Positions 26,504 through 35,152 of a stretch of DNA of 37,959 nt are shown in pieces. The stretch is from Tannerella sp. (GTDB lineage Bacteria; Bacteroidota; Bacteroidia; Bacteroidales; Tannerellaceae): positions 1 through 37,959 of the forward strand of contig JAITPV010000184.1 of the NCBI GenBank assembly GCA_031289275.1, given 5' to 3'. Position 1 is the first letter of the stretch, and each line of letters starts with the position of its first letter. A program made the translations under genes and the position numbers. The notes beneath the pieces were generated by a model. The model saw only the letters and a program-made list of their open reading frames with translations. It did not search any database and had not been told where the DNA came from.

Positions 26504-26755
26504 CCTGCCCACGCATGGGCAAGCGCTTCCGAACGCTCCCGACGGCCTGCCCTGCTTTGGGCAAGCGATCCCGAATACTCCAGCCGACTTGCCCAACTGC
26601 GGGCAAACCTCTCCGAGCCTTCCCGTCGCCTTGCCCAACCATGGGCAAATACTTCCGAACGCTCTCAACGGCCTGCTCAACCTTGGGCAAGCGCTCCCAG
26701 ACGCTCCCGACGGCCTGCCAAAGGTTGGGCAAGGCCTTCGGAACGCTTTACGTCC
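26504..26755. repeat. Six 42-bp tandem repeats
   Basis: Units begin at 26504, 26546, 26588, 26630, 26672 and 26714, each starting C(C/T)TGCC and each with an inverted pair around TGCCCA...TGGGCA. The period is a multiple of three, so several frames on both strands stay open and would encode 14-residue repeats such as LPKVGQAVGSVRKR on the reverse strand. I see no start signal or flanking domain that marks one of them as real, so I annotate the repeat and no CDS. Confidence 0.9.
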
Positions 26756-26799
26756 GGCAATAACGCAAATTATATTAATCAAATAAACAATATGTATCT

Positions 26800-26898
26800 A
26801 TGAAACGAACAATTCTTTTATCAATCCTTGCACTGGCAGCCGTCATCTCGACGAACGCCACTACGTACTACGTCAAGAGCGTCGGCGGCACGCCGGCA
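26800..26898 (+). pseudogene. Truncated 5' end of a secreted-protein gene
   Basis: An ATG at 26800 opens a clear signal peptide (MKRTILLSILALAAVISTNA) followed by TTYYVKSVGGT. In Bacteroidota this start is typical of secreted right-handed beta-helix or similar repetitive surface proteins, whose sequence normally continues GDG/GS-rich. Here it breaks after about 32 residues; the frame then runs on to 27021 through antisense sequence of a different gene, giving only 73 residues in total. I read it as the remnant of a gene cut off by rearrangement. It lies 45 bases after the 42-bp repeat array. Confidence 0.65.
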
Positions 26899-26899
26899 G

Positions 26900-27018
26900 T
26901 CCAATCCCCCGTATTTTTTCAAATAGAGGTAAGCGTCCTGTATATTCATCTTGAATGCGTTGACAAATTCGGGAATGATGAAAGCAATAAAACTTACTTT
27001 ATCACTCGTTTCCTTATC
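26900..27018 (-). pseudogene. DUF3791-like gene fragment
   Basis: The reverse strand reads about 40 residues from DKETSDKVSFIAFIIPEF to YLYLKKYGGLD, including VNAFKMNIQDAY. The pattern of an F-x-x-F-I-I-P-E-F helix, a Met-rich middle and a KKYGG(L/I)D turn resembles the first half of DUF3791 proteins, small proteins often in toxin-antitoxin-like or multi-copy loci of gut Bacteroidota. It has no start codon and is cut off where the truncated secreted-protein gene begins on the other strand. The identification is from memory of the family and is moderate at best. Confidence 0.5.
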
Positions 27019-27087
27019 TAAGGTACAAAAACAATTATGAATTATGAATGAAAATGAGGGAATGAGGTTGGGGGGATCATTGAATCG

Positions 27088-28632
27088 TCAGAACCCAAAT
27101 TCATCTACTTCTACCTCCAGGGCTTCTTCCTCTTTGGGTTTTTCGGCCGGCAGATGCGTTGCGTTCGCTTCGATGATAATGGCGCGTTTGGGACGTACCG
27201 GACAGATGGATTCACAGCCGCCGCATCCCACGCATATTTCCGCTTCCACACGGGGGATGGTCAACGTCCCTTTGTAGGGAATCATATGCACGGCCTGTGT
27301 CGGGCAATGTTCGGAACAGGCTCCGCAATCGGTCTCTTCCGTGTTGACAATGCATCGGTCGATAAAGAAACGGGCAATCCCGATTTGCGTCGTTTTTTTT
27401 TCATCTGCCGTAACCGACAGAATCGCCCGTGTCGGACATATTTCGGAACAAACCACACATTCGTAATTGCAATAGCTGTCGAGATACGACATGTGCGGCT
27501 TCAACAGATAATCAAATCCGTATTCCAACCCCGCCGGTCGCAGCACATGGCTTGGACATCGGGTGACACAGAGATGGCAAGCCGTACATTTGTCTTTGAA
27601 ACGTTCGAGGTTCAGCGAGCCGGGCGGGGTGACCGGCAGCGGACGGTCGGTGTCCGGCTTGTCGCCTTTCGCCTTCAATGCAGCCAGCGGGAGCGATGCC
27701 GCCACGGTGACGCCGGTTGCGATAAATGCCCGCCGGCTGTTTGGCGCCGAAGCAGCGCCCTCTGCCGGCGTCGCTTTTTCTTTCCGAAAGACAGGCCGCG
27801 TTTTCAACGCGCCTTTTTTACATGACGAGAGGCAATTAAAACAACCCACGCAACGCGACATGTCCACCTTCATGTCTTGCGTATGAATGGCTTCGGCTTT
27901 GCAGGTGTATTCACAAGACCGGCATTGAATACAGGCCTCTTTGACGAACACGATGCGGAAAAGCGAAAACCGTGATACCAGACTTAACAGTGCGCCTACC
28001 GGACAAAGCGTGTTGCAGAAAAAGCGCCCGCGGAAAATAACCATCACCACAAATATGCACAGCGCCACGCCGGCGGTGACCAGCGACACGGTTGTAACGG
28101 AACTGATCGTGACATGATAGAGCGAATAATTACCCATTTTACTTAATCCGTCGGCCAACAGATTATTGCCCGTGATCACAACCGGCCGGAACAGGTTAGC
28201 GGCTATCCGTCCGAAATTGCTGTACGGATCAAGCCACAAGCAGAGACCCAAAAATCCGGATACGGCTAATCCGGTCGTGAGAACCAGCAGGACGTAGCGG
28301 AGCTGGTTCAACGGCCGGTGATAACGAAACCGGCGAACGCCATTTTTCTTTTTCTTTCCGATGCAAAAGACACGGTTGATCAGGTCTTGCAGAATGCCGG
28401 CCGGACAAATCACGGAACAATACACGCGACCGAACAGCCATGTCAGCAGCAGCAACGCAAGGACGATGGCATAGGCGCCGCTTAGCAGCGCCGGAATCAT
28501 CTGTAGGTGCATCAATCCATGTACCCGGTCAGGCAGTTTGCCTGCAATGTCGACAAAAAACAACAGGATGGGACTGAAAAAGAGGATGGCCAACGTGACC
28601 CGCAATGCCTTTAACGGATGGATATGTTTCAT
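27088..28632 (-). CDS. Membrane polyferredoxin, NapH/NapG-like 4Fe-4S protein
   Basis: This is a 514-residue redox protein. The N-terminal half has about five membrane helices with the NapH-type motifs YCSVICPAG and CNTLCPVG. Six cysteine-rich [4Fe-4S] motifs follow: CIQCRSCEYTC, CVGCFNCLSSC, CTACHLCVTRCP, CVVCSEICP, CGACSEHCP and CVGCGGCESICP. Between the second and third is SRRAFIATGVTVAASLPLAA, which looks like a twin-arginine signal buried in the chain and suggests an ancient fusion of a NapH-like membrane protein with an exported NapG-like ferredoxin. Start ATG 28632 lies 24 bases after the DUF362 gene. It probably moves electrons between quinone and a partner at the membrane; donor and acceptor are unknown. 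Confidence 0.88.
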   Translation of the reverse strand: MKHIHPLKALRVTLAILFFSPILLFFVDIAGKLPDRVHGLMHLQMIPALLSGAYAIVLALLLLTWLFGRVYCSVICPAGILQDLINRVFCIGKKKKNGVRRFRYHRPLNQLRYVLLVLTTGLAVSGFLGLCLWLDPYSNFGRIAANLFRPVVITGNNLLADGLSKMGNYSLYHVTISSVTTVSLVTAGVALCIFVVMVIFRGRFFCNTLCPVGALLSLVSRFSLFRIVFVKEACIQCRSCEYTCKAEAIHTQDMKVDMSRCVGCFNCLSSCKKGALKTRPVFRKEKATPAEGAASAPNSRRAFIATGVTVAASLPLAALKAKGDKPDTDRPLPVTPPGSLNLERFKDKCTACHLCVTRCPSHVLRPAGLEYGFDYLLKPHMSYLDSYCNYECVVCSEICPTRAILSVTADEKKTTQIGIARFFIDRCIVNTEETDCGACSEHCPTQAVHMIPYKGTLTIPRVEAEICVGCGGCESICPVRPKRAIIIEANATHLPAEKPKEEEALEVEVDEFGF

Positions 28633-28656
28633 TGTTGGAATGGGCAATGAAACGTT

Positions 28657-29598
28657 TTATAACTTGACTCGTTTGATTCCGATTTTATCGAGGTCGGTTG
28701 TTCCCAATTTAAGCGATTCCCCTTTCCCGATATGTCCTACAGCCTCAATATCCAGCTTTTTCACTTGATTAAAGAAGCGCAACGCGGCTGTATCTGCCGC
28801 CACAATGTCGGTCGAAGCAATCAGTGATTTTACGGTAGCGACGTCGGCGGCGCTTTTGCCCTGCGGCCCGTTCTGGTGCATGATCCGGTAGGCGTCTACG
28901 ATATTCAGTACCGGCTTCTTCGTCCAGGTACAAATGTCGGCAATACATTGTTGCAAATCATTCTGATGGAAAATGCGGCGATCCCAGACGATTCCCATAT
29001 AGTTCTTCATCGCACACGACAGTTTGGCTCCTCCGTGATTTTTGAGAATCGGCACATTAAACCAAATATCCGCATCTATCATGGCTTCGTGTATCTTCGC
29101 TTTTTTCAGGGTTACTCCTGACGGCAACGTGATTTCACTGCTGTAATAACGTTCGTCGTTGGCCGGTACGATTGTGCCGCCGGCCGCTTTTACGGCCGAT
29201 TCGATACCGCTTGAGGCGTAGCATTTCTGCCAGTTGTCGCACGTATGGTCGAACACCGTTACTTTTTGTGCGCCGGCCTCCAGACATTTCTTTACTAAGG
29301 AACTGATCAGTTTCGGATTGGTATTGCCGGCTAATTCGGGCGTACGATCCCATCCGATATTGGGTTTTATGACGACCTTTTGTCCTTGTTTGACAAACTT
29401 CCCGATTCCGCCAAGCTCTTTCAGGGCTTGATCAAGCATCTCTTCCGGTTCTCCGCCCATGATGGCAACTAATTCCGGCGCTTTTTCTACGGAAACCGCA
29501 TGTGAGGCCAATGCAGCCTGCAAACCATTAAAATTCAGTGTTAATGCGGCTCCTGCGCTTGCCACTGCACCTGTTCTTAAAAAATCACGACGTTTCAT
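28657..29598 (-). CDS. DUF362 protein with Tat signal
   Basis: This is a 313-residue protein that begins MKRRDFLRTGAVASAGAALT, a clear twin-arginine signal, so it is exported folded, perhaps with a cofactor. The body has VVIKPNIGWDR, VTVFDHTCDNW, the NVPILKNHGGAKLSCAMKN segment and the GIVWDRR turn, all typical of DUF362. The family is often linked to iron-sulfur proteins, and here the membrane polyferredoxin follows in the same operon. Function is not known; a redox or metal-handling partner role is inferred. The promoter at 29642-29649 serves both genes. Confidence 0.88.
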   Translation of the reverse strand: MKRRDFLRTGAVASAGAALTLNFNGLQAALASHAVSVEKAPELVAIMGGEPEEMLDQALKELGGIGKFVKQGQKVVIKPNIGWDRTPELAGNTNPKLISSLVKKCLEAGAQKVTVFDHTCDNWQKCYASSGIESAVKAAGGTIVPANDERYYSSEITLPSGVTLKKAKIHEAMIDADIWFNVPILKNHGGAKLSCAMKNYMGIVWDRRIFHQNDLQQCIADICTWTKKPVLNIVDAYRIMHQNGPQGKSAADVATVKSLIASTDIVAADTAALRFFNQVKKLDIEAVGHIGKGESLKLGTTDLDKIGIKRVKL

Positions 29599-29641
29599 CT
29601 TCTTTTCGTTTTAGTTAAATAAAAACCTAATCTTCAAACGG

Positions 29642-29672
29642 CAAATGTACAAACTCATAACCACATATGCAA
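29642..29672 (-). promoter_or_regulatory. Promoter for the DUF362-polyferredoxin operon
   Basis: The reverse strand carries TTG, a 20-base spacer and a perfect -7 box TACATTTG at 29642-29649, 43 bases before the DUF362 start. Confidence 0.7.
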
Positions 29673-29726
29673 TTTATTTATTTCATCACGAAAAAGAGTA
29701 TTTCCAAAACGAAAAAGATTCGGTAT

Positions 29727-30176
29727 TCATAATGGTTTTCGTTTGTCCCGGAAGAAATTTTTCATTAAGTCGGCACAGGCTTCTTCCATGACGCCCTTTT
29801 TTACAGCGGTTTTCGGATGTAACGCATGGGGGGCATAGCGTTGAAAACCTCTTTTTTCGTCGGAAGCGCCATAGGTCAACATGCTGATTTGCGACCATCC
29901 GATCGCACCGGCACACATGACACAGGGTTCCAACGTCACATATAACGTGCAATCCGTAAGATATTTTGCGCCCAACAGGTTGGTTGCCGCCGTAATTGCC
30001 AACATTTCGGCATGTGCCGTCGGATCGTTCAGGCGTTCGGTTTGATTATGAGCGCGTGCAATGATTTGATCGCGACATGCGACGATCGCTCCGACAGGGA
30101 TTTCGCCCTCTTCGGCTGCCATACGGGCCTCTGCCAGGGCTTGTTTCATAAAATAATCGTCTGTAAATGGATTCAT
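29727..30176 (-). CDS. tadA: tRNA-specific adenosine deaminase
   Basis: TadA converts the wobble adenosine A34 of tRNA-Arg(ACG) to inosine. The 149-residue protein has the cytidine/deoxycytidylate-deaminase zinc site: TAHAEMLA with His55 and catalytic Glu57, and PCVMCAGA with Cys85 and Cys88. The segment IPVGAIV near residue 26 and the downstream YGASDEKRGF (place of the family's GAxDxKxG) are also typical of TadA rather than of guanine deaminase. Start ATG 30176. It lies 24 bases after the small RHH-like gene and is probably co-transcribed with it. Confidence 0.93.
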   Translation of the reverse strand: MNPFTDDYFMKQALAEARMAAEEGEIPVGAIVACRDQIIARAHNQTERLNDPTAHAEMLAITAATNLLGAKYLTDCTLYVTLEPCVMCAGAIGWSQISMLTYGASDEKRGFQRYAPHALHPKTAVKKGVMEEACADLMKNFFRDKRKPL

Positions 30177-30200
30177 TCGTGCGTACGAGAGCGTATCTGT

Positions 30201-30428
30201 TTATCTTCTCATCTCATATTCATTAAACAAGGTCGGATAGTCTTCTTCCATAACCTTTAAAACATGCGTCATGAGCGTCGTGCGATACCAGTTCGACTTG
30301 TTAGTGATTTTATATTTCGACAGATGCCGTTCAATGGCCTGATATTCCTCATCATTAAGCAGAAAAGACACCCGGCGTTCACGTTTACTTTTCGGTTGGG
30401 AAATTATTTTCATTTGCTGCATTCTCAT
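30201..30428 (-). CDS. Small conserved ribbon-helix-helix-like protein
   Basis: A small basic protein (75 residues from ATG 30428). The segment KSKRERRVSFLLNDEEYQAI followed by HLSKYKITNKSNWYR has the beta-strand/helix/helix pattern of ribbon-helix-helix DNA-binding proteins, and the end EEDYPTLFNEYEMRR is distinctive. The open frame reaches 30452, but the -7 box at 30450-30457 overlaps that point, so the start must be one of the later ATGs at 30428, 30422 or 30413; the last (MKIISQPKSKRERR) is also plausible. A DNA-binding or regulatory role is likely but not shown. Confidence 0.7.
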   Translation of the reverse strand: MRMQQMKIISQPKSKRERRVSFLLNDEEYQAIERHLSKYKITNKSNWYRTTLMTHVLKVMEEDYPTLFNEYEMRR

Positions 30429-30449
30429 ATTCCACTTTTTTTCACGGCG

Positions 30450-30457
30450 CAAAGATA
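30450..30457 (-). promoter_or_regulatory. -7 box for the RHH-like gene and tadA
   Basis: The reverse strand reads TATCTTTG (consensus TAnnTTTG). It excludes the upstream start codon at 30452 and is divergent from the mfd promoter. Confidence 0.65.
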
Positions 30458-30562
30458 AAAATTAATGTCTGTTGAATGAGAAAAAAGAGAGAGAAAATGA
30501 GTATTTTCCAAACCGGCCAACTTTTTTTGCTGTGTTTATCCTGTCGATTTGGATATTGTAAT

Positions 30563-30570
30563 TATCTTTG
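30563..30570 (+). promoter_or_regulatory. -7 box for mfd
   Basis: TATCTTTG lies inside the longest mfd open frame, 23 bases before the TTG at 30594. It therefore argues against the upstream in-frame start at 30549. Confidence 0.6.
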
Positions 30571-30593
30571 CGACGGATTTAACAAATGAACTT

Positions 30594-33500
30594 TTGACGC
30601 TTCCTGAATTACTGACTGTATACGCAGCCCACCCGCAAGTGAACGCCATCGGTGCCCTCGGCGAAGATGTAAAAACGAAAAACATGCTTCTGAAGGGACT
30701 TAACGGCTCGGGCGCTGCAATGACGATCGCTTCGCTTTTTCTGAAATGGGGCGGGGTCTATTTGTGTATACTTAACGATCTCGAAGAGGCCGGCTATTTC
30801 TACAACGATTTGACTCAACTCTCCGGTCGGCAACCGTTTTTTTTCCCCTCCGCCTATCAGCGGCACATCAAATACGGACATGCCGATCCGGCTAACGAAA
30901 TCCTCCGGACGGAAACGCTCGGCGCCATACAAAACGAGGCCTCCGGACTTGTCATCGTCACTTACCCCGACGCGCTGGCCGAAAAAGTGCTGTCCAAAGA
31001 AGCCTTCCTGGCAAGTACGCTGAAGATCAGCGTCGGCGAAAAGGTCGACAACCTGTTTATTTCCGATGTGTTCGATTCCTTAGGCTTTGAACATACGGAC
31101 TACGTCTACGAACCCGGCCAGTATGCCATGCGCGGCAGTATCATGGACGTCTTCTCCTTTTCGAACGAATACCCCTACCGGATCGACTTTTTCGGCGACG
31201 AAGTGGAAACGATCCGCACCTTCGATGTCGAAACGCAGTTGTCCAAAGATAAATTAACGTCGGCAACCATTGTGCCGGAGGTCAGCCGGCAGTACGAAAA
31301 CATGGTATCGCTGCTCGACTTGCTGCCGCAGCAAACGTGCATCGTCACCCAAGACCTGTCCTGGTGCACGGAACGCATCGGCAGTCTGTGGGAAGAAAAA
31401 CCGGTGGGAGGAAGCGACGAAACGCCGTTTCCGTCTGCGGACGAAATGCGTAAAAGATTAGTCCGGAAAGAGGATTTCCTGCGTTCGGCGCTTTCGTTCC
31501 GCCGGATGCAAACAAGCGCCAACGCCTTTGATACGCCCCATGCAACCCTTGCCTTCGACAGCGAACCGCAACCGCTCTATCAAAAGAACTTTGATCTGGT
31601 TGGCGAATCGTTTCATCGCTACCTTGCGGAAGGATACACCCTGTACCTGCTGACGGACAACGAAAAACAGGCCGAGCGCGTCCGGACGATCTTTCATGAC
31701 CGGGGAGACAACATCCCTTTCACGGCCGTAAACAAAACGCTGCACAGCGGCTTTGCCGACCATACGCTGAAGATTTGCGTCTTTACCGACCATCAGGTCT
31801 TCGGTCGCTATCACAAGTACAACCTGAAAAGCGACAAGGCGCGGAGCGGAAAAATCATGCTGTCCCTTAAGGAACTGAACCAGTTCTCGCCCGGCGACTA
31901 TATCGTACACATCGACCACGGCATCGGGCAATTCGGCGGATTGGTGCGCACCGAAGTCAACGGGAAAATACAGGAAGCCGTCAAACTGATTTACCGCAAC
32001 AGCGACATTATCTTTGTCAGTATCCATGCCTTGCACAAACTCTCCAAATACAAAGGCAAGGAGGGTGAACCGCCGGCGCTCCATAAGTTGGGCAGCGGCA
32101 TGTGGGAACGGATCAAAGACCGCACCAAGAAAAAAGTCAAAGACATTGCCCGTGACTTGATACGCCTCTACTCCCAGCGTCGCCGCGAGAAAGGTTTCGC
32201 CTTCAGCCCCGACAGTTTCATGCAGGACGAACTGGAAGCCGGTTTTATCTACGAAGATACACCCGACCAGGTAAAGGCCACGTCCGACGTCAAGGCCGAC
32301 ATGGAAAGCGAACGCCCGATGGACAGGCTGATCTGCGGCGACGTCGGTTTCGGCAAAACGGAGATCGCCATCCGGGCAGCCTTCAAGGCCGTTGCAGACA
32401 ACAAGCAAGTCGCCGTCCTGGTGCCTACCACCGTGCTGGCCTACCAGCATTTCCGGACTTTCTCGGAACGGCTCAAAGACTTTCCCTGCACCATCGACTA
32501 CCTCAGCCGGGCGCGGTCGATCTCCGAAACAAAAAAAATACTGCGACGCCTTTGGCAAGGCGAGTTGAACATCCTGATCGGTACGCACCGGCTGGTAGGT
32601 CGCGACGTCGTTTTTAAAGACCTGGGACTGCTGGTCATCGACGAAGAACAGAAATTCGGCGTCGCCGTCAAAGAAAAACTGCGCCGGATGAAGACCCATG
32701 TCGACACGCTCACCATGACGGCCACCCCGATTCCGCGCACCCTCCAGTTCTCCCTGATGGGCGCCCGCGACCTGAGCCATATCCATACGCCCCCGCCCAA
32801 CCGCTATCCGATTCAAACCGAAGTGCAACGCTTCCACCCGGATATTATCCGCGAAGCGATCCGGTTTGAAATGGGGCGCAACGGACAAGTCTTTTTTATC
32901 AACAACCGTATCCGCAACATTTACGAGATGGAGAAACTCATCCGGCGCGAAATGCCCGAGGCACGCATTGCCGTTGGACACGGACAGATGGAGCCTGAAA
33001 AGTTGGAAAAAATCATCCTCGACTTTGTCAACTACGAATACGACGTGCTGCTCTCGACGACCATCGTCGAAAACGGACTGGACATTCCGAACGCCAATAC
33101 CATCATCATCAACGATGCCCAACAGTTCGGACTGTCGGAATTGCATCAGTTGCGGGGACGTGTCGGACGGAGCAACCGCAAGGCTTTTTGCTACCTCCTC
33201 TCCCCACCGCTCTCCACCCTGACGCCCGAAGCGCGCCGGCGCTTGCAGGCCATCGAAAACTTTGCCGAGCTGGGAAGCGGGATCCATATCGCCATGCAAG
33301 ACCTGGACATCCGGGGAGCGGGGAATATCCTCGGCGCCGAACAGAGCGGGTTTATTGCCGACCTGGGATACGAAACGTATCAGAAAATCCTGGAAGAAGC
33401 CGTCGACGAACTGAAAACCGACGAGTTTGCCGAACTTTTCGCGCCGGACGACGGCCGGCCGGACACCGGCGACGCTTATGTGCGCGAAACCTTTATCGAA

Positions 33501-33938
33501 AGCGACCTCGAACTCATGTTTCCGCCCACTTATATCCCGAACGATTCCGAACGGATCGGTATCTATCGGGAGTTGGATGCGATCACCGACGAAAACCGCT
33601 TAGCCGGATTCGTGACCCGCTTGAAAGACCGTTTCGGGGCGATCCCCTCCGAAGGTGAAGAACTGATTCGCGTCGTCAGTCTGCGCTGGCTGGCCAGGAA
33701 GCTGGGAATCGAAAAGGTGATCCTGAAAAAAGACATGATGACCCTGTATCTGCCCGCAGACCCCGAAAGCCCGTATTATCAAAGCCACGCCTTCGGCAAA
33801 ATCATCGCATACATCCAGCAGTATCACCGCATCTGCAACCTGCGCGAACAAGGCGACAAACGGAGCGTCTCCGTCAAACACATCACCAGCGTAGCCGCCG
33901 CCAGCCACAGCCTGAACGAAATCAACCGGATGGACTGA
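30594..33938 (+). CDS. mfd: Transcription-repair coupling factor
   Basis: Mfd removes RNA polymerase stalled at DNA lesions and recruits UvrA. The 1114-residue protein has a UvrB-like N-terminal module (PGQYAMRGSIMDVFSF near 175), the RNA-polymerase-interacting domain (FSPGDYIVHIDHGIGQFGG, near 430), the helicase core with Walker A GDVGFGKTE (582-590), DEEQ (683-686) and QLRGRVGR near 851, and the C-terminal TRCF domain. I place the start at TTG 30594 because it yields (M)TLPELLTVYAAHPQV, matching the family's usual beginning, and a promoter box lies just upstream; there is no in-frame ATG until about 30684. The gene stands alone, divergent from the RHH-like gene. Confidence 0.95.
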   Translation: MTLPELLTVYAAHPQVNAIGALGEDVKTKNMLLKGLNGSGAAMTIASLFLKWGGVYLCILNDLEEAGYFYNDLTQLSGRQPFFFPSAYQRHIKYGHADPANEILRTETLGAIQNEASGLVIVTYPDALAEKVLSKEAFLASTLKISVGEKVDNLFISDVFDSLGFEHTDYVYEPGQYAMRGSIMDVFSFSNEYPYRIDFFGDEVETIRTFDVETQLSKDKLTSATIVPEVSRQYENMVSLLDLLPQQTCIVTQDLSWCTERIGSLWEEKPVGGSDETPFPSADEMRKRLVRKEDFLRSALSFRRMQTSANAFDTPHATLAFDSEPQPLYQKNFDLVGESFHRYLAEGYTLYLLTDNEKQAERVRTIFHDRGDNIPFTAVNKTLHSGFADHTLKICVFTDHQVFGRYHKYNLKSDKARSGKIMLSLKELNQFSPGDYIVHIDHGIGQFGGLVRTEVNGKIQEAVKLIYRNSDIIFVSIHALHKLSKYKGKEGEPPALHKLGSGMWERIKDRTKKKVKDIARDLIRLYSQRRREKGFAFSPDSFMQDELEAGFIYEDTPDQVKATSDVKADMESERPMDRLICGDVGFGKTEIAIRAAFKAVADNKQVAVLVPTTVLAYQHFRTFSERLKDFPCTIDYLSRARSISETKKILRRLWQGELNILIGTHRLVGRDVVFKDLGLLVIDEEQKFGVAVKEKLRRMKTHVDTLTMTATPIPRTLQFSLMGARDLSHIHTPPPNRYPIQTEVQRFHPDIIREAIRFEMGRNGQVFFINNRIRNIYEMEKLIRREMPEARIAVGHGQMEPEKLEKIILDFVNYEYDVLLSTTIVENGLDIPNANTIIINDAQQFGLSELHQLRGRVGRSNRKAFCYLLSPPLSTLTPEARRRLQAIENFAELGSGIHIAMQDLDIRGAGNILGAEQSGFIADLGYETYQKILEEAVDELKTDEFAELFAPDDGRPDTGDAYVRETFIESDLELMFPPTYIPNDSERIGIYRELDAITDENRLAGFVTRLKDRFGAIPSEGEELIRVVSLRWLARKLGIEKVILKKDMMTLYLPADPESPYYQSHAFGKIIAYIQQYHRICNLREQGDKRSVSVKHITSVAAASHSLNEINRMD

Positions 33939-33954
33939 CGCATGAGGAGTTTTT

Positions 33955-35034
33955 TTATTCGTTTTTGATAATTTTCTCTCCGGCCACTAATTGTGAAGGG
34001 CTTTTGGCGTGTTTATCAATTATAGTGCCATTTTCATCGACCAATATATACCATGGAATACTTAGCATTCCATTTTGATCAAAAATTTTTCGCAAATCCG
34101 TGTCAAGTAATTTATTGGCACATATATGATTCCCTGTCAGATTATAAAATTTAATCATATCTTTCCATTGTTGGTCTCTGTCTTTATCTATGGAAATATA
34201 AAGCATTTGAATATCATTTTCGGCTAAAATCTTTTTCAACGCCTCGCTGTTTTTAAATTCCTCTTTACAAGGACTGCACCATGTTGCCCATACATCAATA
34301 TATATCTTTTTGCCGTTAAACGGTTTTATCGCTTCAGCCAAAGTGTTGATTTCTTCGTAACTATCTACAAATCGCATATTTTCATTGAATGGTTGTTCTA
34401 TAGTTTGATGATACTGAACTATTTTATCAATTAGTGGTCTGATATATTTTGAATATTCACTTTTCGGATAATCTTTTTCATATTGTTCGAACAATTCTAT
34501 CAGTTCTTTTTCAAAATCCATCTGAATGGCTGTAAAATAAATATGTCTTGCCTGAAAAAATTCAAGTTCTTTTCCTGTTAGCTCTTTTTTTGATTCATTG
34601 ATTATAACGGCATTGATTGTTCCACCTTTCGTCAATTCCTGATATTTTTTCAGACCATCTTTTTTGCGGAGTTGCTTATAGTCATTTAGATAATATCCGG
34701 CATATTCGCCCCAAAAATTAGAAGAAATCCAATCGGGATTATTGGGTGGATATTGTGTATAAACTTTCTCCATGTTTTCAAATAAATCCTTTCCTTTTTC
34801 CGACATATCAGTATCTTCGTTTCGCATAAGCGAAGGTATTTTCATTAACGAAACCAATGCTTCCAACGAGGCATAATAGCAATCTCTGTCTATTTGAACC
34901 ATACTGTAAAAAGATTGCGATATATCCTTATTATCAAGTAATTTTTTAAATTTGACCAACTCGCCTTGTTTTGCCTTTTCGATTTTTTCATGGATGGATA
35001 CCAAAGATGAATCATTTTGTAAAAACTTAAACAA
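33955..35034 (-). CDS. TlpA-like thioredoxin-fold protein, probably 5'-truncated
   Basis: At least 359 residues. The C-terminal third is a thioredoxin fold of the TlpA/ResA type with the redox pair in WATWCSPC (Cys253, Cys256) and the cis-Pro region SIPWYILVDENG. The N-terminal two thirds are a helical region of the kind found in Bacteroidota TlpA-like proteins. There is no signal peptide, and the frame upstream of the TTG at 35034 continues for 12 coherent codons (EYVGALGRNP) to a TGA with no ATG. This suggests the export signal and start have been lost. The gene is much more AT-rich than its neighbours mfd and the GH106-like gene, a sign of separate origin. Confidence 0.7.
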   Translation of the reverse strand: MFKFLQNDSSLVSIHEKIEKAKQGELVKFKKLLDNKDISQSFYSMVQIDRDCYYASLEALVSLMKIPSLMRNEDTDMSEKGKDLFENMEKVYTQYPPNNPDWISSNFWGEYAGYYLNDYKQLRKKDGLKKYQELTKGGTINAVIINESKKELTGKELEFFQARHIYFTAIQMDFEKELIELFEQYEKDYPKSEYSKYIRPLIDKIVQYHQTIEQPFNENMRFVDSYEEINTLAEAIKPFNGKKIYIDVWATWCSPCKEEFKNSEALKKILAENDIQMLYISIDKDRDQQWKDMIKFYNLTGNHICANKLLDTDLRKIFDQNGMLSIPWYILVDENGTIIDKHAKSPSQLVAGEKIIKNE

Positions 35035-35090
35035 AGGATTACGCCCTAATGCTCCAACATATTCGGGGAATCATCGAATCCCGTTATTCC

Positions 35091-35120
35091 TTGTTTTTCC
35101 CGGAAGAAATTGTACTTTTG
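35091..35120 (+). promoter_or_regulatory. Promoter for the GH106-like gene
   Basis: TTG at 35091-35093, a 19-base spacer and TACTTTTG at 35113-35120 match the -33/-7 consensus, 32 bases before the ATG. Confidence 0.65.
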
Positions 35121-35152
35121 TGCACAATTGAATCATCAAAAAGATACCGATC

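Noticed and set aside
26444-26803. Several overlapping open frames encoding 14-residue repeats
   Set aside because: The 42-bp period keeps most frames open automatically. No frame has a convincing start, promoter or flanking domain, so no CDS is called.
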